64,000 bases of DNA from the NCBI GenBank assembly GCA_040386075.1, contig JAZKGE010000001.1:36450-100449 (forward strand), given 5' to 3'. Source of the DNA: UBA4416 sp040386075. Its GTDB lineage: Bacteria; Bacteroidota; Bacteroidia; B-17B0; Aurantibacillaceae. The notes under the pieces are model-generated. The model had not been told where the DNA came from. It did not search any database and worked only from the letters and a program-made list of their open reading frames with translations. The position numbers were made by a program, and so were the translations under genes. Below are positions 1 to 8,330 of the stretch, piece after piece. Position 1 is the stretch's first letter, and every line of letters begins with the position of its first letter.

Positions 1-77
1 TTTGTTTTTATCTCAAGTATAAGGTTCCCATTGTCATCCAATTTTCGAATCAACTAAAAAAAGCGCACTACCTTTTT

Positions 78-112
78 GTAGTAAGTTTGTAGAAATTTAT
101 AAAACTTACTAC
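78..112 (+). promoter_or_regulatory. Promoter -7 box inside a perfect inverted repeat
   Basis: A TAAGTTTG box at 82-89 fits the Bacteroidota -7 consensus TAnnTTTG. It overlaps the left arm of an 11-bp perfect inverted repeat, GTAGTAAGTTT at 78-88 and AAACTTACTAC at 102-112, with a 13-nt loop. The right arm ends three bases before the ATG at 116. It could be an operator or a 5' mRNA hairpin. No good -33 TTTG is seen at the expected distance. Confidence 0.45.
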
Positions 113-115
113 ACT

Positions 116-3073
116 ATGAAAAAACAATTACTAACGCTCATGTCGGCATTTCTACTAGGTGCTGGCTCGATGCAAGCCCAATGCCTTGGAACATACGCAT
201 ATGGGACCGCTACAATTAGTACCTGCCCAACGGGAAGTACAACTATTGCAGGCTGCAATTATAAAGGCGATTACGCTGAATTAACTTTTAATATGACCGG
301 TCCATTTACGTTTGATGCTGTGGGTGGTACAACGCAAAACTATTTAACGTTAACGGATGCGGCCAATACGCCAATAGCTTTTGGTAACGCTCCTTTACAA
401 GCTACCATTACGGCAAACGGAGTGTATAGATTACATATAACAGATCCTGCATGTGGTACTGAGAGTGAATGTATTGAAACTTCTTATGCCTGCGTATTAC
501 CTGTTTGTTCAGGTATGCCGTCAACAGGGACACTAAGCGGCTCATCATTTACCATTTGTCCGGGTGCAAGTACATCCTTTTCGGTAAGTGGCGCTACTCA
601 GGCAACGGGTATAACATACCAGTGGCAGGAATCAACCAATGCCGGCGGACCTTTTACCAATGTAGCTGGAGGAACCGGTGGCAATACCATGGTATATACT
701 ACAAATACATTATCCACTACAATGTATTATCAAATGGTGGTTACCTGTACGGCAAGCGCCATGAGTGCCACTACTTCGGTTGTATCTGTTTATCCTACAA
801 ATCCATTTACCTTATGTTACTGTCAGGCAGGTCTAGGCGGAAGTGGCTGCGGCGGAGATAACATCTCCAACGTTACAATTATTTCAACAGGTTTAAATAA
901 TACGTCTACATGTAATACTACTGTTGATGGCACTTACACTCAGTTTGCGCCGGGTGCAGGAACAACAGCTACTTTAACAACCGGTTCAAGTTATTCTATC
1001 AGCATTAATACTACTGCTGATAATATCGAATCTATCTGGATAGATTACAATCAAAATGGTATGTTCGAACCAACTGAACATGCTCAAATTTGCACAAATT
1101 CTACTCCAAATACCGCTACTGGTTATAACTTATTAATTCCTGCTTCTGCAACACCAGGGCTAACAGGCATGCGTGTGCGTTCAAGAGCTTCTGGAAACTT
1201 CAACGGTCCAACGGATGCATGCTCTAATTTCGGGTCAGGAGAAACAGAAGATTATATCGTTACCCTGGTAGCCGGTGCTAATTGCGCAGGAATGCCAAGT
1301 GCAGGAACTACACCTTCATCTTTGAGTATTTGTTCTAACAATGACGTAACAATTGCAGCAGCAGGCTCTACTTCTTCTGTAGGTATTACTTACCAATGGC
1401 AAGAATCAACAAGCGCATCAGGTCCTTTTACAAATGTAACAGGCGGAAGCGGTGCAACCACTACAGCTTACACTACCCCATCATTAACTACAGTCATGTA
1501 TTACCAAATGGTTGTTACCTGTACAGCAAGCGCTATGAGTGCTACTACAACTGTAACTTCGGTGAACATGAATCCATTCTCTCAATGTTATTGCATGGCT
1601 AACCTTGGAGGAAGCAATTGTAGTGGAGATAATATTACCAACGTAACGTTTATTTCTACTGGTTTAAATAATACATCAACATGTAACACTACTGTTGATG
1701 GAACTTACACTCAGTTTACTCCGGGTGCAGGCACTACAGCTACTTTAACAACAGGTTCAAGTTATTCTATCAGCATTAATACTACGGCTAATAACATCGA
1801 ATCTCTTTGGATCGATTACAACCAAAACGGCACATTTGACCCAAGCGAGCATGCTCAAATTTGTATAACTTCTACACCTAGTGTTGCTACAGGATATAAT
1901 TTATTAATTCCTGTTACAGCAATACCCGGACAAACAGGCATGCGTGTGCGTACAAGAGGTGCAGGAAACCCTAACGGTGATGTAGATGCATGTACTAATT
2001 TCGGATCAGGAGAAACAGAAGATTATACCATTACATTGGTAGCAGGCGCTAATTGTTCTGGTGCACCAAGTGCAGGAACAACGCCCCTATCTTTAGGCGT
2101 TTGTTCAAATAATAATATAACTATTACGTCAGCAGGTTCCACTTCTTCGGTAGGTATTACTTACCAATGGCAGGAATCAACAAGCGCATCAGGTCCTTTT
2201 ACAAATGTAACAGGCGGTAGCGGTGCAACTACTACAGCATATACCACACCATCATTAACTACGGGTATGTACTATCAAATGGTTGTTACTTGTACTGCCA
2301 GTGCTATGAGCGCTACAACTGCAGTAACTTCTGTAAGTATTAATGCTGTTACTCAATGCTATTGCCAAACAATGTATACCTCTGGGTGTTCAGGCGACCA
2401 GGTTGATACTGTGATCATCGGCTCATTGGCTAACTACACAAATGGCTGCCCGGGTGCGCCTTATAATACATTCTTTAATGCTTTACCAATTCCAAACTAC
2501 AGCGCAGGATCTAACGTAAATGCTACTTTTGTTTGCGGAAGCGGTGGAACACACTGGATGAACGTTTGGATAGATCTTAATGATGATGGTGTTTTTGCTG
2601 CTGCTGAAGCATTATTACTTAATTTAAATGTACCTGCTACAGCTCCGGTAAGTACTGTTATTCCTATTCCTGCAGGAGCAACCTTAGGGAATCACCGCAT
2701 GAGAGTAATTTGCTATTATGGTAGTTCATCTGTTGCTTTTCCTGATGCTTGTGGTCCTTTTGGATATGGAGAAACAGAAGATTATACAGTAAATATCGAT
2801 CTGTCGACCGGTGTAAAAAATACCGAGCTAAATTCAGGTTCGTTGATTATTTACCCTAACCCGGCTAATGAGATGGTAAGTATTTATACCGAATCTGTTC
2901 CGGCTAATTCAAAAGTGGTAATTTATAATGCAGTTGGAGATCTGGTAACTGAAACAACCGTTAACGGAAACAAAACAACCATCAATACAGCTAATTTCGC
3001 AACCGGAATTTACATTGTAAAATTGGTGAATGGAACCAGCTCAGTTTCTAAGAAACTGGTGATCTATAAATAA
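116..3073 (+). CDS. Secreted T9SS cargo protein with GEVED-type repeats
   Basis: A 985-residue protein with an N-terminal signal peptide (MKKQLLTLMSAFLLGAGSMQ, cleavage near AQC). Two near-identical units of about 258 residues and a third divergent one each hold an Ig-like segment (YQWQES...GPFTNV) followed by a GEVED domain with the hallmark acidic stretch IDYNQNG...GETEDY; the GETEDY motifs lie near residues 375, 632 and 886. The last ~80 residues form a type A T9SS sorting domain (IYPNPANE...GIYIVKLVNG...KKLVIYK). Families of this kind are secreted through the outer membrane and anchored or released at the surface, often in adhesion or polymer use; the ligand cannot be inferred. It stands alone, with its own promoter and a strong terminator. 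Confidence 0.85.
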   Translation: MKKQLLTLMSAFLLGAGSMQAQCLGTYAYGTATISTCPTGSTTIAGCNYKGDYAELTFNMTGPFTFDAVGGTTQNYLTLTDAANTPIAFGNAPLQATITANGVYRLHITDPACGTESECIETSYACVLPVCSGMPSTGTLSGSSFTICPGASTSFSVSGATQATGITYQWQESTNAGGPFTNVAGGTGGNTMVYTTNTLSTTMYYQMVVTCTASAMSATTSVVSVYPTNPFTLCYCQAGLGGSGCGGDNISNVTIISTGLNNTSTCNTTVDGTYTQFAPGAGTTATLTTGSSYSISINTTADNIESIWIDYNQNGMFEPTEHAQICTNSTPNTATGYNLLIPASATPGLTGMRVRSRASGNFNGPTDACSNFGSGETEDYIVTLVAGANCAGMPSAGTTPSSLSICSNNDVTIAAAGSTSSVGITYQWQESTSASGPFTNVTGGSGATTTAYTTPSLTTVMYYQMVVTCTASAMSATTTVTSVNMNPFSQCYCMANLGGSNCSGDNITNVTFISTGLNNTSTCNTTVDGTYTQFTPGAGTTATLTTGSSYSISINTTANNIESLWIDYNQNGTFDPSEHAQICITSTPSVATGYNLLIPVTAIPGQTGMRVRTRGAGNPNGDVDACTNFGSGETEDYTITLVAGANCSGAPSAGTTPLSLGVCSNNNITITSAGSTSSVGITYQWQESTSASGPFTNVTGGSGATTTAYTTPSLTTGMYYQMVVTCTASAMSATTAVTSVSINAVTQCYCQTMYTSGCSGDQVDTVIIGSLANYTNGCPGAPYNTFFNALPIPNYSAGSNVNATFVCGSGGTHWMNVWIDLNDDGVFAAAEALLLNLNVPATAPVSTVIPIPAGATLGNHRMRVICYYGSSSVAFPDACGPFGYGETEDYTVNIDLSTGVKNTELNSGSLIIYPNPANEMVSIYTESVPANSKVVIYNAVGDLVTETTVNGNKTTINTANFATGIYIVKLVNGTSSVSKKLVIYK

Positions 3074-3090
3074 TAAGCAGTTTGATTTTT

Positions 3091-3120
3091 AAAGCGGCTA
3101 TTTTAACAAATAGCCGCTTT
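3091..3120 (+). terminator. Hairpin terminator after the GEVED protein
   Basis: A 13-bp perfect stem (AAAGCGGCTATTT paired with AAATAGCCGCTTT) with a TAAC loop begins 18 nt after the stop codon. The stem itself ends in TTT, followed by AATTTT, so the U-tract is short but adequate. Confidence 0.7.
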
Positions 3121-3219
3121 AATTTTACCTAAGTCGGGCTACGGTTTGAAAAAAATAACATAATTTTGGGCGTAAAAAATGGGTTTCTGTCGGATATTTT
3201 CAAAAAAACCGACAATATT

Positions 3220-3250
3220 TTTGTAGGTATAAAAAGAAACACTATATTTG
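3220..3250 (+). promoter_or_regulatory. rpmB promoter, Bacteroidota -33/-7 type
   Basis: TTTG at 3220-3223 and TATATTTG at 3243-3250 are separated by exactly 19 bp, matching the primary sigma factor consensus described for Bacteroides and Flavobacterium. It gives an mRNA leader of about 35 nt before rpmB and is among the two best promoter matches in the window. Confidence 0.75.
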
Positions 3251-3291
3251 CGTCCCTATTTTAAGGGATAACATTTAAAGATTATAATAAC

Positions 3292-3528
3292 ATGTCACGT
3301 ATTTGTCAATTAACAGGTAAAAAAGCGATGAAAGGAAATAATGTTTCTTTCTCGAACGCTAAAAGCCGTCGTCAGTTTAAAGTAAACTTAAAAACTAAAA
3401 AGTTTTTTGTTCCTGAAACAGGTGAATGGGTTGTTTTACGCGTATCTACATCAGCTATCAAGAATATTAATAAAAAAGGAATTTTTGCTTGTTTAAAAGA
3501 AGCTGTAGAAGGCGGAATTTTAGCTTAA
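3292..3528 (+). CDS. rpmB: 50S ribosomal protein L28
   Basis: A 78-residue basic protein that matches L28 along its length: MSRICQLTGKKAMKGNNVS at the start, the segment KSRRQFKVNLKTKKFFVPE, and a C-terminal RVSTSAIKNINKKGIF. It is part of the large ribosomal subunit, near the E site. It is first in a tight cluster with rpmG and the DUF4295 gene, spaced by about 20 nt, under a strong promoter. This rpmB-rpmG-DUF4295 order is standard in Bacteroidota. Confidence 0.97.
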   Translation: MSRICQLTGKKAMKGNNVSFSNAKSRRQFKVNLKTKKFFVPETGEWVVLRVSTSAIKNINKKGIFACLKEAVEGGILA

Positions 3529-3548
3529 TTCAATAAAATAAAGAGAAA

Positions 3549-3731
3549 ATGGCAAAGAAAGGTAATAGAATTCAAGTAATTTTAGAGTGCACAGAGCACA
3601 AAGACAGTGGTAAACACGGGACTTCCCGTTACATTACTACTAAAAACAAAAAAAACACTCCTGATCGTATTGAGTTGAAAAAATACAACCCGATCCTGAA
3701 AAAAATGACAACTCACAAAGAGATTAAATAA
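3549..3731 (+). CDS. rpmG: 50S ribosomal protein L33
   Basis: A 60-residue protein starting MAKKGNRIQVILECTEHK and containing TSRYITTKNKKNTPDRIELKK, the L33 core. The zinc-binding cysteine pairs of C+ type L33 are absent (a single Cys at residue 14), so it is a zinc-independent form. It lies 20 nt after rpmB and 20 nt before the DUF4295 gene. Confidence 0.97.
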   Translation: MAKKGNRIQVILECTEHKDSGKHGTSRYITTKNKKNTPDRIELKKYNPILKKMTTHKEIK

Positions 3732-3751
3732 TCCATTAAAACTAAGAAGAA

Positions 3752-3904
3752 ATGGCAAAGAAGGTAGTTGCAACACTAAAGACTGGTAAAGGAAATAGCT
3801 TTACAAAAGTGATCAAAGTTATCAGATCACCAAAAACTGGTGCTTATGCATTCAGAGAGGAAATCGTTCAAAACGAATTAGTAGCTGATTATTTAAAAAA
3901 ATAA
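3752..3904 (+). CDS. DUF4295 small protein of the ribosomal cluster
   Basis: A 50-residue ORF, MAKKVVATLKTGKGNSFTKV at the start and ending EEIVQNELVADYLKK. It matches the DUF4295 family, found almost only in Bacteroidota directly after rpmG. It is very basic in its N-terminal half and is probably ribosome-associated, which is an inference from the conserved position. The start ATG lies 20 nt after the rpmG stop and a hairpin terminator follows. Confidence 0.93.
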   Translation: MAKKVVATLKTGKGNSFTKVIKVIRSPKTGAYAFREEIVQNELVADYLKK

Positions 3905-3923
3905 TTTGCTTTATCATATTAAG

Positions 3924-3960
3924 AAAGCTTCTTCCGAAACGAAGGAGCTTTTTTGTTTTA
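3924..3960 (+). terminator. Terminator of the rpmB-rpmG-DUF4295 operon
   Basis: An 11-bp stem with one G-U pair (AAAGCTTCTTC with GAAGGAGCTTT) and a 6-nt loop, followed directly by TTTTGTTTT. It closes the ribosomal operon before the next gene. Confidence 0.85.
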
Positions 3961-3992
3961 GAGATTTTCTTATATTTACTTAAACATTTTTC

Positions 3993-4865
3993 ATGAAAAA
4001 ACTTTACTTACTTTTCATATACATTATGCTTAATGGTCCGGCTAATGCTCAAGTGTTAAGTGGATGGTGGAACGAAAACTTTGATGGTATGCCTGTGAAT
4101 AGTCTACCCGGCAATGATTGGATGTCGACCAGTAATGGAGTTATTTTATCAAACTTCCATCAGGATGACGCAGCTTTTAGCTCAAACGGAAATGCCTTAA
4201 GCTGCAATTTAACTTCATTAGTTAATGTAGATTCCATCCTGACACCAAAAATAACTATGCATGATGATAACAATGCTTTATCTGTCTGCAATCTTAAATA
4301 TAGAATTAGCGACTGGAACAACAATGCATTTGTATCCCAGCATAATTTAGTTGCCGGAGATACAGCATATGTTATAATTTATAAGTATTCGGGCAGCCAG
4401 GTAGTTTCGCAGGCCATTTCATCAAAAATCCACTCAGGTAACCAATATAATAATGGTGGTGGCGGTATTAATTTTGCCAACAGGTATTTTTTCTTGCCAA
4501 CAATATATTATACTGATACTTTCAGGGTAGGCGTTAAAATGATCAACCATTCATTATCTGATTACTGGTATGATTTTGATAATTTTGGAATGACTTACAT
4601 GTCAGGTTTAAAAAAAGATATTGATAATGGAAGTTCAGTTTCCCTTTTTCCAAACCCTGCTAAAGATGAAATAAACATTGTTTTAGATAGCCACGTTAGA
4701 AGTATTAAAGTAATAGATATGTATGGAAAATCAATTGACTTTAAAATTGAAACTGACCAATCACCTTACCGATTGCAGTTTGATCCTTCAATACCTTGTG
4801 GGATGTACTTTATATCTATTAAAACTGATAAAGCGATCATAAATTCAAAATTCCTGAAAGAATAA
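3993..4865 (+). CDS. Small T9SS cargo protein, function unknown
   Basis: A 290-residue protein with a signal peptide (MKKLYLLFIYIMLNGPANAQ) and a C-terminal type A T9SS sorting domain from about residue 215 (SLFPNPAKDEINIVLD...GMYFISIKTD...SKFLKE). The middle part, from ENFDG onward, resembles the jelly-roll 'choice-of-anchor' modules common in secreted Bacteroidota proteins, with an aromatic-rich strand region (DYWYDFDNFGMTY). No catalytic motif is visible. It sits between the terminated ribosomal operon and ftsY, which are normally adjacent, so it looks like a local insertion. Confidence 0.75.
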   Translation: MKKLYLLFIYIMLNGPANAQVLSGWWNENFDGMPVNSLPGNDWMSTSNGVILSNFHQDDAAFSSNGNALSCNLTSLVNVDSILTPKITMHDDNNALSVCNLKYRISDWNNNAFVSQHNLVAGDTAYVIIYKYSGSQVVSQAISSKIHSGNQYNNGGGGINFANRYFFLPTIYYTDTFRVGVKMINHSLSDYWYDFDNFGMTYMSGLKKDIDNGSSVSLFPNPAKDEINIVLDSHVRSIKVIDMYGKSIDFKIETDQSPYRLQFDPSIPCGMYFISIKTDKAIINSKFLKE

Positions 4866-4889
4866 GCTATCAAAAATCTTAATTTACAT

Positions 4890-4897
4890 TACATTTG
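4890..4897 (+). promoter_or_regulatory. Probable ftsY -7 promoter box
   Basis: TACATTTG matches TAnnTTTG, 22 nt before the ftsY ATG. No convincing TTTG lies 19 bp upstream, so the -33 element is weak or absent. Confidence 0.4.
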
Positions 4898-4919
4898 TAC
4901 TTCTACTACAAACACAACT

Positions 4920-5900
4920 ATGGGATTTTTCAGTAAATTATTTGGCAAGGAAGAAAAAGAAAGTCTAAACGAAGGTTTATCAAAAACCAAGGAAAGCTTT
5001 TTTGGGAAACTGGCGAAAGCGGTTGCCGGAAAATCGACCGTGGACGCTGATGTGCTGGATAACCTGGAAGAAGTATTGATCTCGGGAGATGTAGGCGTAA
5101 ACACCACTTTAAAGATCATTAAACGCATTGAAGCACGTGTAGCAACAAATAAATATGTTGGTACCGGCGAATTAAATACCTTACTAAAAGAAGAAGTAGC
5201 TGCTTTATTAACTGAAAATAACTCAACCGACACGGTTTCTTTTGAAATACCAAAACTACCTGCCCAAACAACAGGTGAAAAAACACCTTATGTGATCATG
5301 GTTGTTGGCGTAAATGGCGTTGGTAAAACAACAACTATTGGTAAACTATCTCACCAATTTAAAAAAGCAGGTTACCATGTTGTATTGGGTGCTGCAGATA
5401 CCTTTAGAGCAGCGGCTGTTGAGCAATTAACGATTTGGAGTCAACGTGTGGGCGTTGATATTGTAAGCCAAGGAATGAATGCAGATCCTGCCAGCGTAGC
5501 TTTTGATACCTTAAGCAGTGCCAAAGCTAAAGGTGCCGATATAGTTATTATTGATACCGCAGGACGTTTACATAACAAGGTCAATTTAATGAACGAGTTA
5601 ACTAAAATCAAGAATGTGATGAAGAAGGTGATTCCTGACGCGCCACACGATGTACTTTTAGTTTTGGATGCAAGTACCGGACAAAATGCTATAGAGCAGT
5701 GTAAACAGTTTACGGCCGCTACAGATGTAACCGCCTTAGCATTAACCAAACTGGATGGCACCGCTAAAGGTGGGGTGGTAATTGGTATCTCTGATGAATT
5801 TAAAATTCCTGTAAGATATATTGGCGTCGGTGAAAAAATGGAAGACCTGCAGGTTTTCAATCGCACGGAGTTTGTAGATAGTTTGTTTAGCCAGAGTTAA
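4920..5900 (+). CDS. ftsY: Signal recognition particle receptor FtsY
   Basis: A 326-residue SRP GTPase receptor. The helical N domain (about residues 1-100) follows a short charged start (MGFFSKLFGKEEKE) without the long acidic A domain of E. coli. The G domain has GVNGVGKTTTIGKL (P-loop), DTFRAAAVEQL, DTAGRLHNKVNLM, and TKLDGTAKGG, all diagnostic of FtsY/Ffh; the C-terminal GVGEKMEDLQVF is typical of FtsY. It docks ribosome-nascent chain-SRP complexes at the inner membrane. In most Bacteroidota it directly follows the DUF4295 gene; here a T9SS cargo gene intervenes and ftsY seems to have its own promoter. Confidence 0.97.
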   Translation: MGFFSKLFGKEEKESLNEGLSKTKESFFGKLAKAVAGKSTVDADVLDNLEEVLISGDVGVNTTLKIIKRIEARVATNKYVGTGELNTLLKEEVAALLTENNSTDTVSFEIPKLPAQTTGEKTPYVIMVVGVNGVGKTTTIGKLSHQFKKAGYHVVLGAADTFRAAAVEQLTIWSQRVGVDIVSQGMNADPASVAFDTLSSAKAKGADIVIIDTAGRLHNKVNLMNELTKIKNVMKKVIPDAPHDVLLVLDASTGQNAIEQCKQFTAATDVTALALTKLDGTAKGGVVIGISDEFKIPVRYIGVGEKMEDLQVFNRTEFVDSLFSQS

Positions 5901-5943
5901 CGATATAAGCATATACTTCAAAAATATATAATTCTATTTTTTA

Positions 5944-6444
5944 ATGAAAAAATTAGTTTTTAATGTAATTGTACTACCTTTTATTGTAGCGCTTTTTGGA
6001 TTCACAGTAGCAGTTCGAAAAACATCTCCAACTGAATTAAGATCTACATACATTTATTTTAATACAAATTCTATTATAAGCTGTAATGATTCTTTACATC
6101 AATTAGATTCAATGCGTGTCCAAACGTTTGATTATGCATGCAAAGAAATGATTACCATATTAAAAGAAAACCCAACAATTATTATTGAAGTAGTAGGGCA
6201 TGCGTCAACGCAAGAAAAAAATCATGAATTGTTATCGTTGTACCGTGCACAACTTATAAAAGAGATATTAGTGGCTAAGAGCGTAAATACAAAACGAATA
6301 AAGACACGTGGATGGGGTAATCATAAATTATTAATAAAAGATGATTTCATAAAAAAGGCAAGGACTAAAGAAGAAAAACAATCACTGCATATAAGAAACC
6401 AAAGAGTTTATTATAGAGTAATAGACTGGGATTTTAAAGAATAA
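5944..6444 (+). CDS. OmpA-like C-terminal domain protein
   Basis: A 166-residue protein with an N-terminal hydrophobic segment (residues 8-24), probably an uncleaved anchor or signal peptide. Residues 70-160 resemble an OmpA/MotB peptidoglycan-binding fold: IIIEVVGHAS, then YRAQLIKEILVAKSV, then KTRGWGNHK and a terminal NQRVYYRVI. The usual NRRVE is replaced by NQRVYY and the second binding loop is altered, so binding to diaminopimelate is not assured. It ends one base before the convergent pyrC stop codon. Confidence 0.65.
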   Translation: MKKLVFNVIVLPFIVALFGFTVAVRKTSPTELRSTYIYFNTNSIISCNDSLHQLDSMRVQTFDYACKEMITILKENPTIIIEVVGHASTQEKNHELLSLYRAQLIKEILVAKSVNTKRIKTRGWGNHKLLIKDDFIKKARTKEEKQSLHIRNQRVYYRVIDWDFKE

Positions 6445-6445
6445 A

Positions 6446-7796
6446 CTAATCTCTCTTAAAACTCAGCCTCTCCCCTTTTCTGCTTTCATCAAAGGTTCCG
6501 TTGTCGTAAACCAAATGGCCGCTTACAAAAGTTTTATTGATACTTGCCGAGAACGTTGTTCCCTCAAACGGACTCCAACCACATTTGTAGTGTAAAGATT
6601 GTTTAGTAACCTCTGTCGGTTTATTAAGATCAACTAAAACAAGATCTGCAAAATAACCTTCACGAATAAAGCCACGCTTTTCAATTTTAAAAATATCTGC
6701 TACGTTATGTGACATCATTCTTACAATCTTTTCTAAGGAGATCTTCTTTTGCTTATAAAACTCCAGCATGGCCAAAATAGAATGTTGAACCAATGGTCCA
6801 CCGCTAGGTGCTTGTAAATAAGGCAAATTCTTTTCTTCCAGGGTGTGAGNNNNNNNNNNGAGGCGCGTGATCGGTTGCTATTACATCAATGCGTCCGTCC
6901 AATACCGCTTCAAAAATATTGGCGCGATCATATTCTGTTTTCACAGCCGGATTCCATTTAATGAAATTGCCTTTGGTTTTATAAGCATCGTCGTTGAACC
7001 ATAAATGATGAATACAAGCCTCTGCCGTAATGCGTTTTTGTTTCAACGGAATTTTATTAGTGAACAAGTCTAACTCCTTTGCTGATGAAATATGCAAAAT
7101 ATGTAAACGTGTATTATACTTTTTTGCCAATGCTACAGCAAAAGATGATGATCTGAAACAAGCTTCATCATCACGAATGATGGGATGAAAATAAGGCGGC
7201 AGATCTTCGCCATATTCTTCGATCATGCGTTTTTGATTTTCTTTTACCATCGGGTCAAATTCGCAATGGGTTGCTATTAAAGCGTTTGATTGGGAGAAGA
7301 ATCCTTCCAGTGTTTTTTCGTTATCCACCAGCATATCGCCGGTACTTGATCCCATAAATAATTTTAAGCCGCAAACCGTTTTGTAATCAACCTTTAATGT
7401 TTCTTCCAGGTTCAGGTTTGTTCCTCCCATAAAGAAAGAATAATTAGCTAAGGAACATTCTTTGGCCCTGCTGTATTTCTTCTCCAGCTCAGTAATAGTT
7501 ACAGCCTGAGGAACAGTATTAGGCATTTCCATATAAGAGGTCACGCCACCCGCAACAGCTGCTTTGGCTTCTGTGTATATTTCTCCTTTATGCGTTAATC
7601 CCGGTTCTCTAAAATGTACCTGATCATCAATTGCTCCCGGCATTAATACCAAACCACTGGCATCAATTACCTTTGCAGAGTCATCAGTAATATCTCTGTC
7701 AATTTGAGCAATGAAGTTTCCTTCTATCAATACATCAGAAACAAAGGTTTCATCTTCGTTTACTATTGTTGCATTTTTTATTAATATCTTTTGCAT
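6446..7796 (-). CDS. pyrC: Dihydroorotase, interrupted only by an assembly gap
   Basis: Class I dihydroorotase, which closes N-carbamoyl-aspartate to dihydroorotate in pyrimidine synthesis. The metal site motif HFRE starts at residue 61 (QVHFREPGLTHKGE); THCE, HISS and the late ATDHAP motif follow, then APSGGPLVQHS. A run of 10 N lies just after DHAP and puts the two halves out of frame. The bases on both sides of the gap share CTC; deleting the N run and one CTC copy gives DHAPHTLEEKN, exactly the family sequence, and a single 445-residue ORF. The gene is therefore intact in the organism. It lies 2 nt after the rlpA-like gene, so the two are co-transcribed. Confidence 0.95.
6850..6859. other. 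Scaffold gap of 10 N, contigs overlap by 3 bp
   Basis: Ten N of fixed length inside pyrC. The flanks (GAGGCGCG on the right, GGGTGTGAG on the left) overlap by GAG on the plus strand, so the true distance is about minus 3 bp rather than plus 10. Confidence 0.9.
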
Positions 7797-7798
7797 AT

Positions 7799-8179
7799 TT
7801 ATTTCCTTAGGGAATCTAACACCGTTATTTCAACTTTGGTCAATCCCGATTTTATAAAATTCAATTGTTTTGCAGCTCTTACAGTTAAGTCAATACTTCG
7901 TTTTGATTTTTGAGGAAGTCGATCGTTGATCTTTACAATAACGGTTGAATCATTTTTCAGATTCCTCACCAAAACATAAGTGCCAAATTTAAACTTTTTA
8001 TGGGCTGCTGTTAAACTATCGTTGCTAAATTTTTCGCCGGAAGAAGTTTTACGGCCATTGAATTTTTGGGCATAAAAACTGGCTGTTCCCCTACTCTTAT
8101 TTACCGGCGGAATCGCATCCTGGGAATAGGATCTGTTACCAAAACTCAGCAATAAGGCTATGATGGCAATGAACCTCAT
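7799..8179 (-). CDS. RlpA-like double-psi beta-barrel protein
   Basis: A 126-residue secreted protein with a signal peptide ending near SYSQ. The rest is a complete RlpA-type double-psi beta-barrel: GTASFYAQKFNGRKTSSGE, TAAHKKFKFGTYVLV, VKINDRLPQ, RSIDLTVRAAKQL. RlpA proteins cleave or bind denuded peptidoglycan; this one lacks the SPOR domain of E. coli RlpA and is near the minimum size. The conserved H (TAAH) and D (NDR) residues of the active groove are present. It is the first gene of the pair with pyrC. Confidence 0.85.
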   Translation of the reverse strand: MRFIAIIALLLSFGNRSYSQDAIPPVNKSRGTASFYAQKFNGRKTSSGEKFSNDSLTAAHKKFKFGTYVLVRNLKNDSTVIVKINDRLPQKSKRSIDLTVRAAKQLNFIKSGLTKVEITVLDSLRK

Positions 8180-8330
8180 CTATCAAAGCTACATTATTTT
8201 TCGAGAAATCTTACTAAAACAAGATAAAAAAGCATTTGATACTTAACCTATTTTAACAGGAAACATGAAATAAATGCTGAAAACTGACGCTTTTATTAAT
8301 CTAACAAAATAGTATATTTAGCAAAAGTTT

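Noticed and set aside
3292..3904. Small ribosomal-cluster genes as a mobile or duplicated segment
   Set aside because: rpmB-rpmG-DUF4295 is the normal Bacteroidota order with matched spacing and a standard promoter and terminator.
6446..7796. pyrC looked like a pseudogene or two genes
   Set aside because: The break is the 10-N gap; the flanks overlap by CTC and rejoin to one intact dihydroorotase frame.
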